Positions 25,106-34,504 of a DNA stretch of 64,000 nucleotides are shown in pieces. The stretch comes from Verrucomicrobiota bacterium (GTDB lineage Bacteria > Verrucomicrobiota > Verrucomicrobiia > Opitutales > Opitutaceae), in NCBI GenBank assembly GCA_019136515.1, contig JAGVUB010000183.1, forward strand, positions 88,068-152,067, in the 5' to 3' direction. A program made the translations under genes and the position numbers. How positions within the stretch are numbered: position 1 is the first letter of the stretch; each line of letters begins with the position of its first letter. The notes under the pieces were generated by a model. The model saw only the letters and a program-made list of their open reading frames with translations, made no database searches and was not told the DNA's origin.

Positions 25106-26206
25106 ATGCCCGCCAACCGCAAGCGTCCCGATCGCCCCGCCACCCTCGCCGATGTCGGCCGCGAGGCCGGCGTGTCCGCGATGGCCGCCTCGGCGGTGCT
25201 CAATGGCGCCCGCACCTCCACGCGCATCTCCCGCGAGACCCGCGCGCGCATCCTCGAGGCCGCGATCAAGCTCAGCTACCGCCCCAACGCCGCCGCCCGC
25301 GCCCTCGCGCAGCGCCGCATGAACACCCTCGGCATCGCCGCCATCGTCAACGACGGCGGCGAGTTCGACCACTACTTCCTCGAGGCCTTCAACGGCATCA
25401 TCTCCAACGCCGCCGTCCACAGCCAGACCACCACCGTCTTCGCCCTCCACGACTGGGACCGCGATTCACATCGCATCCCGGGCTTCTGCGACGGCCGCAT
25501 CGACGGCCTCATCCTCATCGCCCCGGTCTTCCACGGCGCCTCCGCGCGCTTTCTGCCCACCCACACGCCCTTCGTGGCCATGCACCCCGACCAACCGCTG
25601 CCCGGCGTGGTCAACATCGAGGCCGACGAGGAGCCGGGCGCCCAGGCGATCGTGCGCGATCTACTCGCGGCCGGCCATCGGCGCATCCTCCACATCACCG
25701 GCCCGCGCGGCCGCGGCGGGCCCGAGCGGCGTATCCACGGCTACCAGAACGCTCTGCACGCCCACGGCGTCGACTTCGACCCCGACCTCATGGTCGACGG
25801 GCGGTTCTCGACCGAGGGCGGGCGCGAGGTCATGGGGGCCTGGCTCGAGCGTCACGTCGGCCAGCCGCTGCCCGACGCGATCTTCGCGGCCAGCGACGCC
25901 ATCGCCCTCGGTTGCATGGAGGTGCTTGCCCGCGCCGGCTACAACGTGCCGCAGGACATCTCTGTCGTCGGCTTCGACGACACGCTGGCCGCCCGCACCA
26001 CCGCCCCCCAGCTCACCACCGTCCGCCAGCCCCTGCGCGCCATGGGCATGCGCGCCGTCGAGCTCCTCCTCGAGCGCATCCGCCGCAACCTCGGCGAGCC
26101 CGCACCCGACGCCTCCGGCACCATCGTTTTCCCCGTCGAGATCGTCCACCGCGCCTCCGTCCGGCCGCCCCGGCACCCCCGCCCGCGGATCGTGCCCCCC
26201 GTGTAG
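25106..26206 (+). CDS. LacI-family transcriptional regulator
   Basis: DNA-binding repressor or activator, probably responding to a sugar. 366 aa. The N-terminal LacI helix-turn-helix reads TLADVGREAGVSAMAASAVL, and the hinge helix ends YRPNAAARALAQRR. The periplasmic-binding-like core contains ADEEPGAQAIVRDLLAAGH and the closing block DISVVGFDDTLAARTTAPQL. ATG 25106 begins a short basic lead as in other family members. No transport or hydrolase gene adjoins it, so the target regulon is unknown. The stop codon TAG overlaps a GTAG hairpin head. Confidence 0.93.
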   Translation: MPANRKRPDRPATLADVGREAGVSAMAASAVLNGARTSTRISRETRARILEAAIKLSYRPNAAARALAQRRMNTLGIAAIVNDGGEFDHYFLEAFNGIISNAAVHSQTTTVFALHDWDRDSHRIPGFCDGRIDGLILIAPVFHGASARFLPTHTPFVAMHPDQPLPGVVNIEADEEPGAQAIVRDLLAAGHRRILHITGPRGRGGPERRIHGYQNALHAHGVDFDPDLMVDGRFSTEGGREVMGAWLERHVGQPLPDAIFAASDAIALGCMEVLARAGYNVPQDISVVGFDDTLAARTTAPQLTTVRQPLRAMGMRAVELLLERIRRNLGEPAPDASGTIVFPVEIVHRASVRPPRHPRPRIVPPV

Positions 26207-26219
26207 CCGGAAAGTCCGG
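26203..26219 (+). repeat. Short GTAG-headed hairpin overlapping a stop codon
   Basis: GTAG, arm CCGGA, loop AAG, arm TCCGG. The TAG is the LacI-gene stop. The stem is shorter than in other copies. Confidence 0.4.
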
Positions 26220-26319
26220 TCGCGGGACGCGAGCCAGGGGACGCGCGCCCGGGCTCCGTGGGGTGAACGGCACCGGGCCGTCGACGACGCTCGCACCAGC
26301 CCTCCGCCCTGCCGCGGGG

Positions 26320-26340
26320 CGAAGGCCGCCAAGGCTTTCG
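26320..26340. repeat. CGAAGGCC-GCCAA-GGCTTTCG hairpin
   Basis: Same hairpin as in the 369-bp units (13844-13864, 14214-14232) with one mismatch; a degenerate copy lies near 11,899. Confidence 0.55.
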
Positions 26341-26413
26341 TCCGGGATCGCCCGGTCGAGGTCCGTCCCTTCACGGGCGCGCGTCCCTCGACCCTCGGCA
26401 GCGGGCTGCTCCC

Positions 26414-28252
26414 TCACTCCAGCAGGAGCGTGACGGCCAGCAGGCCCAGCGTCGTCGGCACAGCCGGATTGGAGCGCACGCGGATCTCCTCGAGCACGGC
26501 GTCCGGCTGCGGATTCGCCCACTCCAGCGAGTAGAGGTACCGCTCGTAGGCGAAGGGGTCGCCGTTCTCGGTGATCGCGACATGGCGCACGCCGTCGGCG
26601 TTGAACTGGGGGAACTCCGGCCACCAGTCCTGGATGTTGGCCGGCGGCGTATCCGGACTGTGGGCTGGGCCCACGCCGCGCGCCACCAGCGGCACCACGG
26701 CGACCGGCCGTCCCGTCTGGCGGAACTCGTACCAGGCGAACGGCACCCGCTCGCCCGCGTAGCCGCAGCCATGGAGGAAGTAGGCGCCGCGCACCCGGCG
26801 GCCGACCGGCAGCACGAGTTCCTCGGGCAGGGAGCGGCGCGAGGTCGGCGGGAAGCGGCTGGAGCGCAGCACCACCACGCTGCGCCCGCGGTTCGTGCGC
26901 TCGTCGAGCAGCGAGAAATCCACGCCATGGATGCGCAGCAGCCCGGAGCCGAGGTGCAGCAGCGGCAGGTGCCCCAGCCAGCCGTGTGGTCGGCGCAGCG
27001 AACGGTTGGCCTGCGCCGCCAGGTCCAGCGGCACGAATGCGCCCGGCGCGCCGTGCTCGACGAGGCGATGCGGCCAGTGCCAGGTCTCCGCCGCTTCGCG
27101 CAAGCGCGGTTCGATCGCGTGCGGCCACACGCGCGCCAGCCGGTTGGCCCCGCGGGCGGCCTCCTCGGGCCGGGCCGCCGGCGGCGTCGCCAGCGCGCCC
27201 ACCGACCCGCGCTCGCGCAGTGTGCCCTCCACGCGGATGCGCTGGCGCGGCGGCACCCGCCCGAGGCGGCGCACCTCCATCATCTGCTGGCAGGCCAGAT
27301 CGAGGGCGAGATGGGCCATGCACCGCGCGTCGAAGGCCACGCAGGTGACCGGCGGCTCCGCGGTGCGGGCCTCCGCCGAGTCGCCCACCGCGACCACCGA
27401 GAGGTCCCGCGGCACCCGCAGCCCCTCCTTGCGCGTCGCCGCCAGGAAACTCTTGAGGATGTCGACGTCGAACAGCACGACCGCGCTCGCGCGCGGGCAC
27501 GTGCGCCGCATGCGCTGGAACTCCGTGCGCACCGCCTCCGGGGTGTGCGAGTTGATCTCGAAGACATTGCGCGCGGCCGAGGTCAGGCCGAGCCGCAGGC
27601 ATGCCTCCTCGAAGCCCAGCCGCACCGCGCCGGAGCGCTGCAGCCGGCGCAGGGAGCCGATGCACACGATCTCGCGGTGGCCGTGGGCGAAGAGGTGGCC
27701 GACCAGCTGCGCGGCGGCGTTGCGCAGGTCCTCCGCGGCGAGGTTGTGGCCGGGCGGGGCCTCCTCGGCCACCACATACGGGATACGCAGGCGGTCGAGT
27801 TCGGCCGTCTCGTTGTCCCACTCCCAGCCGCTGTCGGTGATGCGCGTGATCACGCCGTCGAACCGGTGCTGGAGCACCTTCTGCAGCGCGTTGCGCAGGG
27901 TGTCGCGGCCGATGAAATAGAACTCCTCCACCCGCACGCCGCGCCGCGCGGCCTCCTCGGCGATGCCCGGGAAACGCGTCGCGCGATGCGAGAGCACGGC
28001 CAGCCGCGCCCCCACCAGCGAGACCGTCGTGGCGGCGACCGGCAGCAGCTTGTAGCCCTCGCGGCGCAGCCGCCCGGCGGCGATCAGCCGCAACGCGGCG
28101 CGGTTGACGGCCGCCTGGCTCACGCCCCATTGCGCGGCGAGCACCTTCTCGGTGGGGAATGGCTGGCCACGCCGCCCCTCCGCTTGGCGGATCAGGGCTT
28201 CGTAGCCGGCCAGGGCTTTGTCGACGGGGCGCAGAACCGCGTTGGTTTTCAC
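26414..28252 (-). CDS. GntR/LacI hybrid transcriptional regulator with extra C-terminal domain
   Basis: 612 aa. Residues 1-70 hold a GntR-type winged helix (FPTEKVLAAQWGVSQAAVNR, then AALRLIAAGRLRREGY). Residues about 75-355 are a LacI-type ligand-binding core (LAVLSHRATRFPGIAEEAAR..., VVLFDVDILKSF..., DLSVVAVGDS). A further region of about 210 residues carries LRIHGVDFSLLDE, LPVGRRVRGAYFLHGCG and PFAYERYLYSLEWANPQPD, which looks like beta-sandwich domains normally found on secreted carbohydrate-acting proteins. GTG 28252 begins the protein. Divergent from the polysaccharide locus, with 133 bp between starts; control of that locus is possible but unproven. Confidence 0.85.
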   Translation of the reverse strand: MKTNAVLRPVDKALAGYEALIRQAEGRRGQPFPTEKVLAAQWGVSQAAVNRAALRLIAAGRLRREGYKLLPVAATTVSLVGARLAVLSHRATRFPGIAEEAARRGVRVEEFYFIGRDTLRNALQKVLQHRFDGVITRITDSGWEWDNETAELDRLRIPYVVAEEAPPGHNLAAEDLRNAAAQLVGHLFAHGHREIVCIGSLRRLQRSGAVRLGFEEACLRLGLTSAARNVFEINSHTPEAVRTEFQRMRRTCPRASAVVLFDVDILKSFLAATRKEGLRVPRDLSVVAVGDSAEARTAEPPVTCVAFDARCMAHLALDLACQQMMEVRRLGRVPPRQRIRVEGTLRERGSVGALATPPAARPEEAARGANRLARVWPHAIEPRLREAAETWHWPHRLVEHGAPGAFVPLDLAAQANRSLRRPHGWLGHLPLLHLGSGLLRIHGVDFSLLDERTNRGRSVVVLRSSRFPPTSRRSLPEELVLPVGRRVRGAYFLHGCGYAGERVPFAWYEFRQTGRPVAVVPLVARGVGPAHSPDTPPANIQDWWPEFPQFNADGVRHVAITENGDPFAYERYLYSLEWANPQPDAVLEEIRVRSNPAVPTTLGLLAVTLLLE

Positions 28253-28385
28253 GGGAATCGGGGCGCAGAGACTCGGCCGGCGATCCGGCCGGATCAATCC
28301 GATTGTCGGCCGCGCGCCACCGCCCGGCGCCCGTCCCCTCCTTCCGACTTCACTTCGGCCGAACAATGGCGCTTCATCTCCCGCG

Positions 28386-29027
28386 ATGAATCCCGCCCCG
28401 GAGGCCCCCGGTTGCCCACAGGACGAGCCTGCCGCGCTGCGCCGGCAGCTCATCCTCGCCCAGGTCCAGCTCATGGAACTGGAGGACGCCCGCGACGACC
28501 TCCGCACCCGGCTCGACGAGGCGCAGGAGCTCCGCTCCACCGCCCAGCGCCAGGCCGACACCGCCCTCCGGGAGCACGACGACATCGCCCGCCGCATCGA
28601 GGCGCTCCAGCAGGAAGGGCACGGCGTTCGGATCGCACTCGCGACCGCCAACGAACGGATACAGGGTCTGGCCGTCGCCCTCGCCCAGGGCCAGCAGGCG
28701 GCCGACCAGACGCTCCAAGCCCAGCTCCAGCTCGAGCAACAGCACCAGGTTCTGCTCGCCGAGGCCGCCGGTCTGCGCGACCGGCTCGCCGAACGTCAGA
28801 CGGAAGTGGCGGCCCTCGCCGCGCAGGTCGCCGGACTGCAAACCACGCTCGCCGCCCGCGACGACCAACTGCGCGAGGCCCACCGTCTGCTCGCCGCCCG
28901 CGACGACCGCATCGCCCAACTCGAGACGGAACGCCGCGCCCTGAAGGCCTCGCGCAGCTGGCGCTACACCGCGCCCCTGCGCGCCGTGGAACGTCTCCTG
29001 CAGCGGCTGGGAGGACCGCGCGGGTGA
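28386..29027 (+). CDS. Coiled-coil protein heading the polysaccharide locus
   Basis: 213 aa, almost entirely predicted coiled coil from residue 17 to 190 (LRRQLILAQVQLMELEDARD ... RIAQLETERRALKAS). The C-terminus SRSWRYTAPLRAVERLLQRL matches the 'S.sWr.T.PLR' motif that often sits between coiled coils and glycosyltransferase or methyltransferase domains in surface-glycan enzymes. It may be a scaffold or chain-length ruler, by analogy. Its TGA overlaps the next start as GTGA, so the two are probably translationally coupled. No catalytic motif is seen. Confidence 0.75.
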   Translation: MNPAPEAPGCPQDEPAALRRQLILAQVQLMELEDARDDLRTRLDEAQELRSTAQRQADTALREHDDIARRIEALQQEGHGVRIALATANERIQGLAVALAQGQQAADQTLQAQLQLEQQHQVLLAEAAGLRDRLAERQTEVAALAAQVAGLQTTLAARDDQLREAHRLLAARDDRIAQLETERRALKASRSWRYTAPLRAVERLLQRLGGPRG

Positions 29028-31327
29028 ACGGGCCCGACGAGTTTCGCTTCGCGCTGGAGACACCGCTGCCGGCGTTCGCCCCGGGTGGCATGCTGCGCCT
29101 CGACGGCTGGTGCGCCCACGCCGGCGCGGCCGCGGCGCCGGCGATCCGGCTGCGCTGCACCGACCGCCTCTTCGGCGCCTCCCAACGCCGCCGGCGGGAG
29201 GATGTCTGCTCCGCCTTCCCGCATCTCGATCCGGCCACCGAATACGGCTTCAGCATCGACGGCACCATCGCGCCCGGCACCCACCCGGCGCAGTTGGAGG
29301 CGGCCGACGGCGCCGGCGGCTGGTGCGGTCTCCGGCGGTTCACCATCGCCGCCACCGGCGATCCCGCCGCCCGCGAGCCGGTGGCGCCCGCCCCGCACCA
29401 TCCCGCCGATCTTCCCCCGGCGGACTCGGCCGCGCACGAACTGGAGGGCAGCCCGCCGGTCGCCGCACCCGCGGGACAGCTCGCGTTGCAGGGTTGGTGC
29501 GTCCACCCGGCGGTGGGACGTCCGCCCGCCGTTCGCCTGGTCTGCGCGGGTGGAGTCCTGCTGCCGCACTCGCGCCACCGCCGGCCCGATGTTTGCGCCA
29601 CGCTCCGCGCCCGCCCCGGCGCCGAGGAATGCGGCTTCGCCTTCCAGGGCGCGTTGCCCCCCGGCCTCCACCCCGCCCGGCTGGAGGCGTCGTGGGATGG
29701 CAATGACTGGCGGTCGCTGCGCCGGTTCGTGATCGCCGCGCTGCCTGGCGTGCTGCACGCGGCGATCGAGGTCCCGGCGGCGAAGACGATCACCGCCAGC
29801 CTGCGCCTGCAGGGCTGGTGCGCCCACTCCGACCAGCGGCTCGCCGAGGTCTGGCTGCACTACGGCAACCGCCGCGTCCGCTGCGACTACGGCCTGCCCC
29901 GCACCGACGTGCCCCACCTGGTGCCCGGCGCCCCCGATGGCGCGCGCGCCGGGTTCATCGCCGCCAAGAACCTGCCGGTCGGCGACGGGCCGCTGCGCCT
30001 GTGCGCCCACTCCGTCGCCGGCGCCCGCTATTTTCTCGCCACCGATCGCCACGTCGCCATCCGCACCGACGAGGAGAACCCACGCCCGCTCGACCTCTCC
30101 GCCCAGGCTCCGCGGCTGGGCCCGCGCCGCGCCCCGGAAGCCGCGGCGCCGCGGCCCCGGACGACCGCGCCGCGCCGTATCCTCTTCGTACTTTACGGCG
30201 ACATGACGTCAAACAGCGCGCTCCACGTGGCCGCGCTCGCCAACGAGCTCATCGCGCGCGGCCACGACTGTCTCGTCGCCGTCCCCTTCCACCCCGAGAC
30301 CATCCGCTACCATCCCGGAGCCCGCTTCCGCTGCATCGCGTTCGCGGACTGGGAAACCGGGGCGGCACGTTTCGCCGACGGGGCCGGGCCCGACCTCGTC
30401 CATGCCTGGACGACCAGCGAGCGCGTGCGCCGTTTCAGCCTCGCCGTCTGCGCCGCCGCATGCGCCAAGCTCGTCGTCCACCTCGAGGATGACGAAGGTT
30501 GCATCCTGGAAGCCAGCACCGGGCGCAGCGCGGCGGACCTGGCCACCCTGCCCGAGGCGACATTGGCGCAACTCGTCGGCGACGACTTCTCGCATCCGCG
30601 GCACCGGCCCGAGTTCCTCCGCCAGGCCGCCGGCTGCACCGCCATCCTCGACCGCCTCTGCGAGTTTCTGCCGCCTGGCCAGCCCCGGGCCGTCTTCTGG
30701 CCCGCGGCCACCCCCGAGTTCTTCGCCCGGCCGATCCCGTGGGACCTGCGGGCCGCCCTCGGCTGGGGCCCGGACCACACCGTCCTGTTCTACCACGGCA
30801 ATCTGCATCCGACCAACCGAGCGGAGATGGCCGAGCTCCACCGCGCCGTGGTGGAGCTCAACGCCACCGGCACACCCGCCACGCTCCTGCGCGCCGGCCG
30901 CGATTTCTGCGCGCTGCCGGCGGCGCTCGCCGCGGCCGCCACGCCGCACGTGGTCGCGCTCGGCCGGATCGACCAGCACCGCCATCTCGGCCCCCTCCTC
31001 TCGCTGGCCGACTGCTTCGTGCAGCCGGGCGAGCCGGATTCATTCAACAACTACCGTTTCCCGTCCAAGCTGCCGGAGTTTTTCGCCTCCGGCCGCCCGG
31101 TGATCCTCCCGCGCAGCAACATCGGCACCGTCGCCCGCCACGGCGTCGACGCCTTCGTGCTCGAGCGCGCGGACGCCGCCGGGATCGCCGGCGCCGTCCG
31201 CGCCCTGCGCCGCGACCCGGCGCTGGCCGCCCGCCTGGCCGCCGGCGCCGCAGCGTTCGCGCAGCGCCACTTCGACTGGGCCCGCAGTGCCGGACAGCTG
31301 GAGACATTCTACGCCTCCCTCGGCTGA
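29024..31327 (+). CDS. Glycosyltransferase with three N-terminal beta-sandwich repeats
   Basis: 767 aa. Three related domains begin near residues 24, 154 and 260, each with L.L.GWC.H, a middle RxDV-like turn and, about 70 residues on, a GF strand; the first two end W..LRRF.IA. The rest (from residue 384, RRILFVLYGDMTSNSALHVA) is a GT-B fold of the GT4 type, with the donor-side loop PGEPDSFNNYRFPSKLPEFF near residue 668. The start is GTG 29024, overlapping the previous stop; GGGAGG lies about 20 nt upstream. The repeats resemble the N-terminal modules of the giant proteins at 34505 and 38484. Sugar and acceptor are unknown. Confidence 0.8.
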   Translation: MNGPDEFRFALETPLPAFAPGGMLRLDGWCAHAGAAAAPAIRLRCTDRLFGASQRRRREDVCSAFPHLDPATEYGFSIDGTIAPGTHPAQLEAADGAGGWCGLRRFTIAATGDPAAREPVAPAPHHPADLPPADSAAHELEGSPPVAAPAGQLALQGWCVHPAVGRPPAVRLVCAGGVLLPHSRHRRPDVCATLRARPGAEECGFAFQGALPPGLHPARLEASWDGNDWRSLRRFVIAALPGVLHAAIEVPAAKTITASLRLQGWCAHSDQRLAEVWLHYGNRRVRCDYGLPRTDVPHLVPGAPDGARAGFIAAKNLPVGDGPLRLCAHSVAGARYFLATDRHVAIRTDEENPRPLDLSAQAPRLGPRRAPEAAAPRPRTTAPRRILFVLYGDMTSNSALHVAALANELIARGHDCLVAVPFHPETIRYHPGARFRCIAFADWETGAARFADGAGPDLVHAWTTSERVRRFSLAVCAAACAKLVVHLEDDEGCILEASTGRSAADLATLPEATLAQLVGDDFSHPRHRPEFLRQAAGCTAILDRLCEFLPPGQPRAVFWPAATPEFFARPIPWDLRAALGWGPDHTVLFYHGNLHPTNRAEMAELHRAVVELNATGTPATLLRAGRDFCALPAALAAAATPHVVALGRIDQHRHLGPLLSLADCFVQPGEPDSFNNYRFPSKLPEFFASGRPVILPRSNIGTVARHGVDAFVLERADAAGIAGAVRALRRDPALAARLAAGAAAFAQRHFDWARSAGQLETFYASLG

Positions 31328-31402
31328 GGCGCCCCGCCGCGGCTTGGGTCTTGCCGCCGCCCGGTGATCCTCCCTGTACTTTCCGCCGTCTCCACTTCCA
31401 CC

Positions 31403-32323
31403 ATGCCGTCCCCCGTCCAGACTCCGCCCCTCTGCCGCGTCGCGATCACCGGCGCGCGCGGTCGGCTCGCCGGCTGCCTGCGGCCGTACCTCGCCGCCCG
31501 CCAGTTCCAGGTGACCGGCCTGTCGCGGACGGAGACCGACGGTTTGCTTGGGATGGAGAACCTCTTCCTCAGCCAACTGCCCGAGCAGCTCGACGCCCTG
31601 ATCCACACCGCATGGAGCACGCTCCCGGCCTTCTCGGAGCGCAACATCGGTTTCGAGTGGGAGCAGGACCTGCCCTTCCTCTTCCGGCTGCTGCGCCGTC
31701 TGGCGGAGTCGCCCAACCGCGACCGCCTCCACTTCGTGTTTTTCTCCTCGGGCGGCGCCGTCTATGGCGTCGGCGACGGGCATCCACTCACCGAGGACGC
31801 GCCGTGCCGCCCCATCGGCTGGTACGGCCAGGCCAAGCGCGCGGCCGAGGAGATCATCGAGTCGTTCGCGGCCCGGCACGGCCTGGCCTGCGCCATCCTG
31901 CGCATCTCCAACCCCTACGGCTTCCGCGTGCCTGTCCACCGGCCGCAGGGTATCATCCCGCACGCCATCGCCTGCGCGCTCCAGGACCGGCCGTTCACCC
32001 TCTGGGGCGACGGCTCCGCGGAGAAGGACTTTCTCCACTACACCGACTTCAACCGGGCCATCGAAGCGGTCCTGCGCCACCGCCTCACCGGGACCTACAA
32101 CATCTGCGCCGGCGCCACGACCCCGGTCTCCCGGGTGCTCGACTACGTCGCCGCCGGCACCGGCCGGCCGCTCCAGATCGTCAACACCGCCCCCGCGGCC
32201 TGGGACGTGCAACACACCCGGCTCTCCGCCGCGAAGTTCCACGCCGCCACCGGCTGGTGGGCCGAGATCCCCCTGGCCGACGGGATCGCCCGCTGCATCC
32301 GCGAGATCGGCGAACCGCTCTGA
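31403..32323 (+). CDS. NAD-dependent epimerase/dehydratase (extended SDR)
   Basis: 306 aa. Nucleotide-sugar-modifying enzyme, substrate unknown. The NAD-binding motif AITGARGRLAG is a variant of GxxGxxG. The active site FFSSGGAVYG...WYGQAK provides the Ser and the Tyr-x-x-x-Lys pair. RISNPYGF, WGDGSAEKDFLHYTDF and YNICAG are typical of UDP-glucose-4-epimerase-like members. ATG 31403 is preferred over one 39 bases earlier because the conserved strand starts just after it. The TGA shares one base with the next ATG (TGATG). Confidence 0.87.
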   Translation: MPSPVQTPPLCRVAITGARGRLAGCLRPYLAARQFQVTGLSRTETDGLLGMENLFLSQLPEQLDALIHTAWSTLPAFSERNIGFEWEQDLPFLFRLLRRLAESPNRDRLHFVFFSSGGAVYGVGDGHPLTEDAPCRPIGWYGQAKRAAEEIIESFAARHGLACAILRISNPYGFRVPVHRPQGIIPHAIACALQDRPFTLWGDGSAEKDFLHYTDFNRAIEAVLRHRLTGTYNICAGATTPVSRVLDYVAAGTGRPLQIVNTAPAAWDVQHTRLSAAKFHAATGWWAEIPLADGIARCIREIGEPL

Positions 32324-34404
32324 TGAACGTCCCCGGCCCAGTCTCCGCCGGGCGCCACGACCGCCGGGCCATCTTCTGTGTGGCGTTGTTCGCCGCAGCG
32401 CTGCTGCTGCACCTCTGGTGCCTGGGCCGCGGCTGGCGCGCGCCGATCCTCGACGCCCACGAGTTCCGCCAGGTACAAACCGCCGTCACCGCCCTGTTCT
32501 TCCAGCAGGACGGGCTCAAGCTCGATTACGACACGCCGATCCTCGGTCCGCCGTGGTCGATTCCGATGGAGCTGCCGACCTACCAGGCGATCGTCGCGCT
32601 GCTGGCCGAGGGGACCGGCCTGCCGCTGGAACAAGCGGGCCGATTGGTATCCACCGTGGCCTTCTACGCGGCGCTGGCCGGCGTCTTCCTGTTGCTCGGG
32701 CGCTGGCTGCCGGCCCGCCACGAACGGCTGGTGCCGTTGGCGTTCATCCAGATCAGCCCGCTCTACCTCTACTACACCCGGTGTTTCCTCATCGAATCGA
32801 CCGTGCTCGCCTTCTCCGTGTGGTTCCTGTGGGCCTTCCTGCGGTGGATGGACCGGCCCGCGCCGGGGCGGCTCGCGGCGGTCTGGACCCTCGGCGCCCT
32901 CGCCGCCACCACCAAGATCACGACCTTCACCGTGTTCGCCGTGCCCGCGGCCGCGGCCACGCTCCAGGCCCTCTGGACGTCCCGGCGCGAGCCGCTCGGC
33001 CGCCGGTTCCGCCCCGCCGCCCTCGGCCTGCTCGCGATCGGCGTGCCCCTCGCCGCCGCCGTGGCCTGGGTCGTGCACTCCGACCAGGTGAAGGCGCAGA
33101 ACCCGCTCGCCGGCTTCCTGCTCTCGTCGTCACTGCGCGAGTTCAACTTCGGCACCCTCCACCAGCGGCTCAGCCGGGAGTTCTGGATCGGCATCGGCAC
33201 CGTCACCGAGCGGGTCGCGCTCGGCGCCGGCGCGATGTTCCTGCTCGGCACCGCCTTCTTCGCCGTATCCGCCGAGTTCCGACGCCGGGCCACCGCCTGT
33301 CTGGTCTTCTTCGCCGGCGGTTTCCTCGTCTTCGCCAACCTCTACTACGTCCACGACTACTACTTCTACGCGAGCAGCGTGTTCCTGCTGGCCGCGGCCG
33401 GCCTGCTCGCCGTCGGCCTGCTCCGTCTGCCGGCGCCGGGACTGCCGGCCGTGGCGGTGCTGATCCTGCTCGCCCTCGCAAACCAATACACACGGTACGA
33501 ACAGGCCTTCGGCTCCTTCCTGCGCGGCCTCATGCCCGCCCCGCCGCCGATGGCCGCCCTCGTCCGCGAGCTCGTGCCCCCGCAGGACGTCGTCCTCGTC
33601 TTCGGCCGCGATTGGAGCGGCCGCATGGCCTACTACAGCCAGCGCCGCACCGTCACGATGCCCGACCACCTCCTCCGCGACCCGGCCAACCTCCAGCGCT
33701 CCCTCGCGCACCTCGGCGGCCGGCGCGTCGCCGCGGCGGTCTTCGCCGGCCCCCTGCGCAACTCCCCGTATTTCATCCGCTCCCGCCTCGCCGGCTTGGA
33801 CCTCGATGGGCAACCCATCGCCGAAGCCCCCGACATGACGCTGTGCCTGCGCACCGATCTGCTCGGGAGAGTCCCCGGCGCCCTCGCCGCCGCCGGCCAG
33901 CCCGAACTCCGCTCGCTCCAGCACCTCGATCGTCCCATCACCGATCCGCTCCACGAACTGGGCACACCGGAGTGGCGGGCCAAGCTCGCCGGTTTCGGGA
34001 CACTGCCCTACGCCGTGCGCAGCCCCTACGCCCCCAACCAGATTGAGGCGGGCGGCGCGCTCGTGCTCAACACCCACGCCCCCAGCGAACTGCTCTTCTC
34101 CCCGCCCGCCGGCGCCCGTACCATCCGGGTCGAGTGCGGACTGCTCCGCTCCGCCTACACCGGGACCAATCGCACCGACGGCGTCGTCTTCGAGATCTGT
34201 GAGGAACGCACCGACGGTTCCCGCCGTTTCCTCCTGCATCGCTCGATCGATCCGGTCAACAACCCCGAGGACCGCGGTACCCTCCAGCTGGAAGCGACCT
34301 CCGAGGTGCCGATCGAGGGCGTGCTGGTTTGCCGCGTCGACCCCGGCCCGGGCGGCAACGTCAACTGCGACTGGGCCTACTGGCAGTCCTGCACCATCCG
34401 GTAA
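32323..34404 (+). CDS. GT-C-type membrane glycosyltransferase with C-terminal TDGVEF-type module
   Basis: 693 aa. Multi-pass membrane protein. The first outer loop has ILDAHEFRQVQTAVTALFF, the 'D.hEFRq.qtA' pattern of PMT/ArnT-like lipid-linked-sugar transferases, with the probable catalytic Asp near residue 43. About ten hydrophobic segments reach to residue 400. A soluble part follows, and residues about 574-693 form copy 1 of the cluster's recurrent module (RTDGVVFEI, SIDPVNNPEDRG, VDPGPGGNVNCDWAYW). Such enzymes move a sugar from a polyprenyl-phosphate carrier to a glycan or protein on the outer face. Acceptor unknown. Confidence 0.8.
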   Translation: MNVPGPVSAGRHDRRAIFCVALFAAALLLHLWCLGRGWRAPILDAHEFRQVQTAVTALFFQQDGLKLDYDTPILGPPWSIPMELPTYQAIVALLAEGTGLPLEQAGRLVSTVAFYAALAGVFLLLGRWLPARHERLVPLAFIQISPLYLYYTRCFLIESTVLAFSVWFLWAFLRWMDRPAPGRLAAVWTLGALAATTKITTFTVFAVPAAAATLQALWTSRREPLGRRFRPAALGLLAIGVPLAAAVAWVVHSDQVKAQNPLAGFLLSSSLREFNFGTLHQRLSREFWIGIGTVTERVALGAGAMFLLGTAFFAVSAEFRRRATACLVFFAGGFLVFANLYYVHDYYFYASSVFLLAAAGLLAVGLLRLPAPGLPAVAVLILLALANQYTRYEQAFGSFLRGLMPAPPPMAALVRELVPPQDVVLVFGRDWSGRMAYYSQRRTVTMPDHLLRDPANLQRSLAHLGGRRVAAAVFAGPLRNSPYFIRSRLAGLDLDGQPIAEAPDMTLCLRTDLLGRVPGALAAAGQPELRSLQHLDRPITDPLHELGTPEWRAKLAGFGTLPYAVRSPYAPNQIEAGGALVLNTHAPSELLFSPPAGARTIRVECGLLRSAYTGTNRTDGVVFEICEERTDGSRRFLLHRSIDPVNNPEDRGTLQLEATSEVPIEGVLVCRVDPGPGGNVNCDWAYWQSCTIR

Positions 34405-34430
34405 GCCGCGGTACCGGGCCGCGCCCGCGC

Positions 34431-34449
34431 GAATCCGTCCGGCGGATTC
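34431..34449 (+). terminator. Hairpin between two sub-operons
   Basis: A perfect 7-bp stem GAATCCG/CGGATTC with a five-base loop, 27 nt after the stop at 34404. There is no T-run. Confidence 0.4.
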
Positions 34450-34465
34450 TCCGCGGATTTCGCTG

Positions 34466-34493
34466 TTCAAGCGGAGCTCCCCTTCGCGACAAT
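34466..34493 (+). promoter_or_regulatory. Possible internal promoter before the first giant glycosyltransferase
   Basis: TTCAAG, a 16-bp spacer and GACAAT, 11 nt before ATG 34505. It coincides with the one sizeable gap (100 bp) in this stretch. Confidence 0.35.
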
Positions 34494-34504
34494 CGCCCCG
34501 ATTC

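Noticed and set aside
26582..29023. Long plus-strand extension upstream of the 29024 glycosyltransferase
   Set aside because: The frame stays open through the antisense of the GntR/LacI gene and the coiled-coil gene, but protein-like sequence begins only at GTG 29024.
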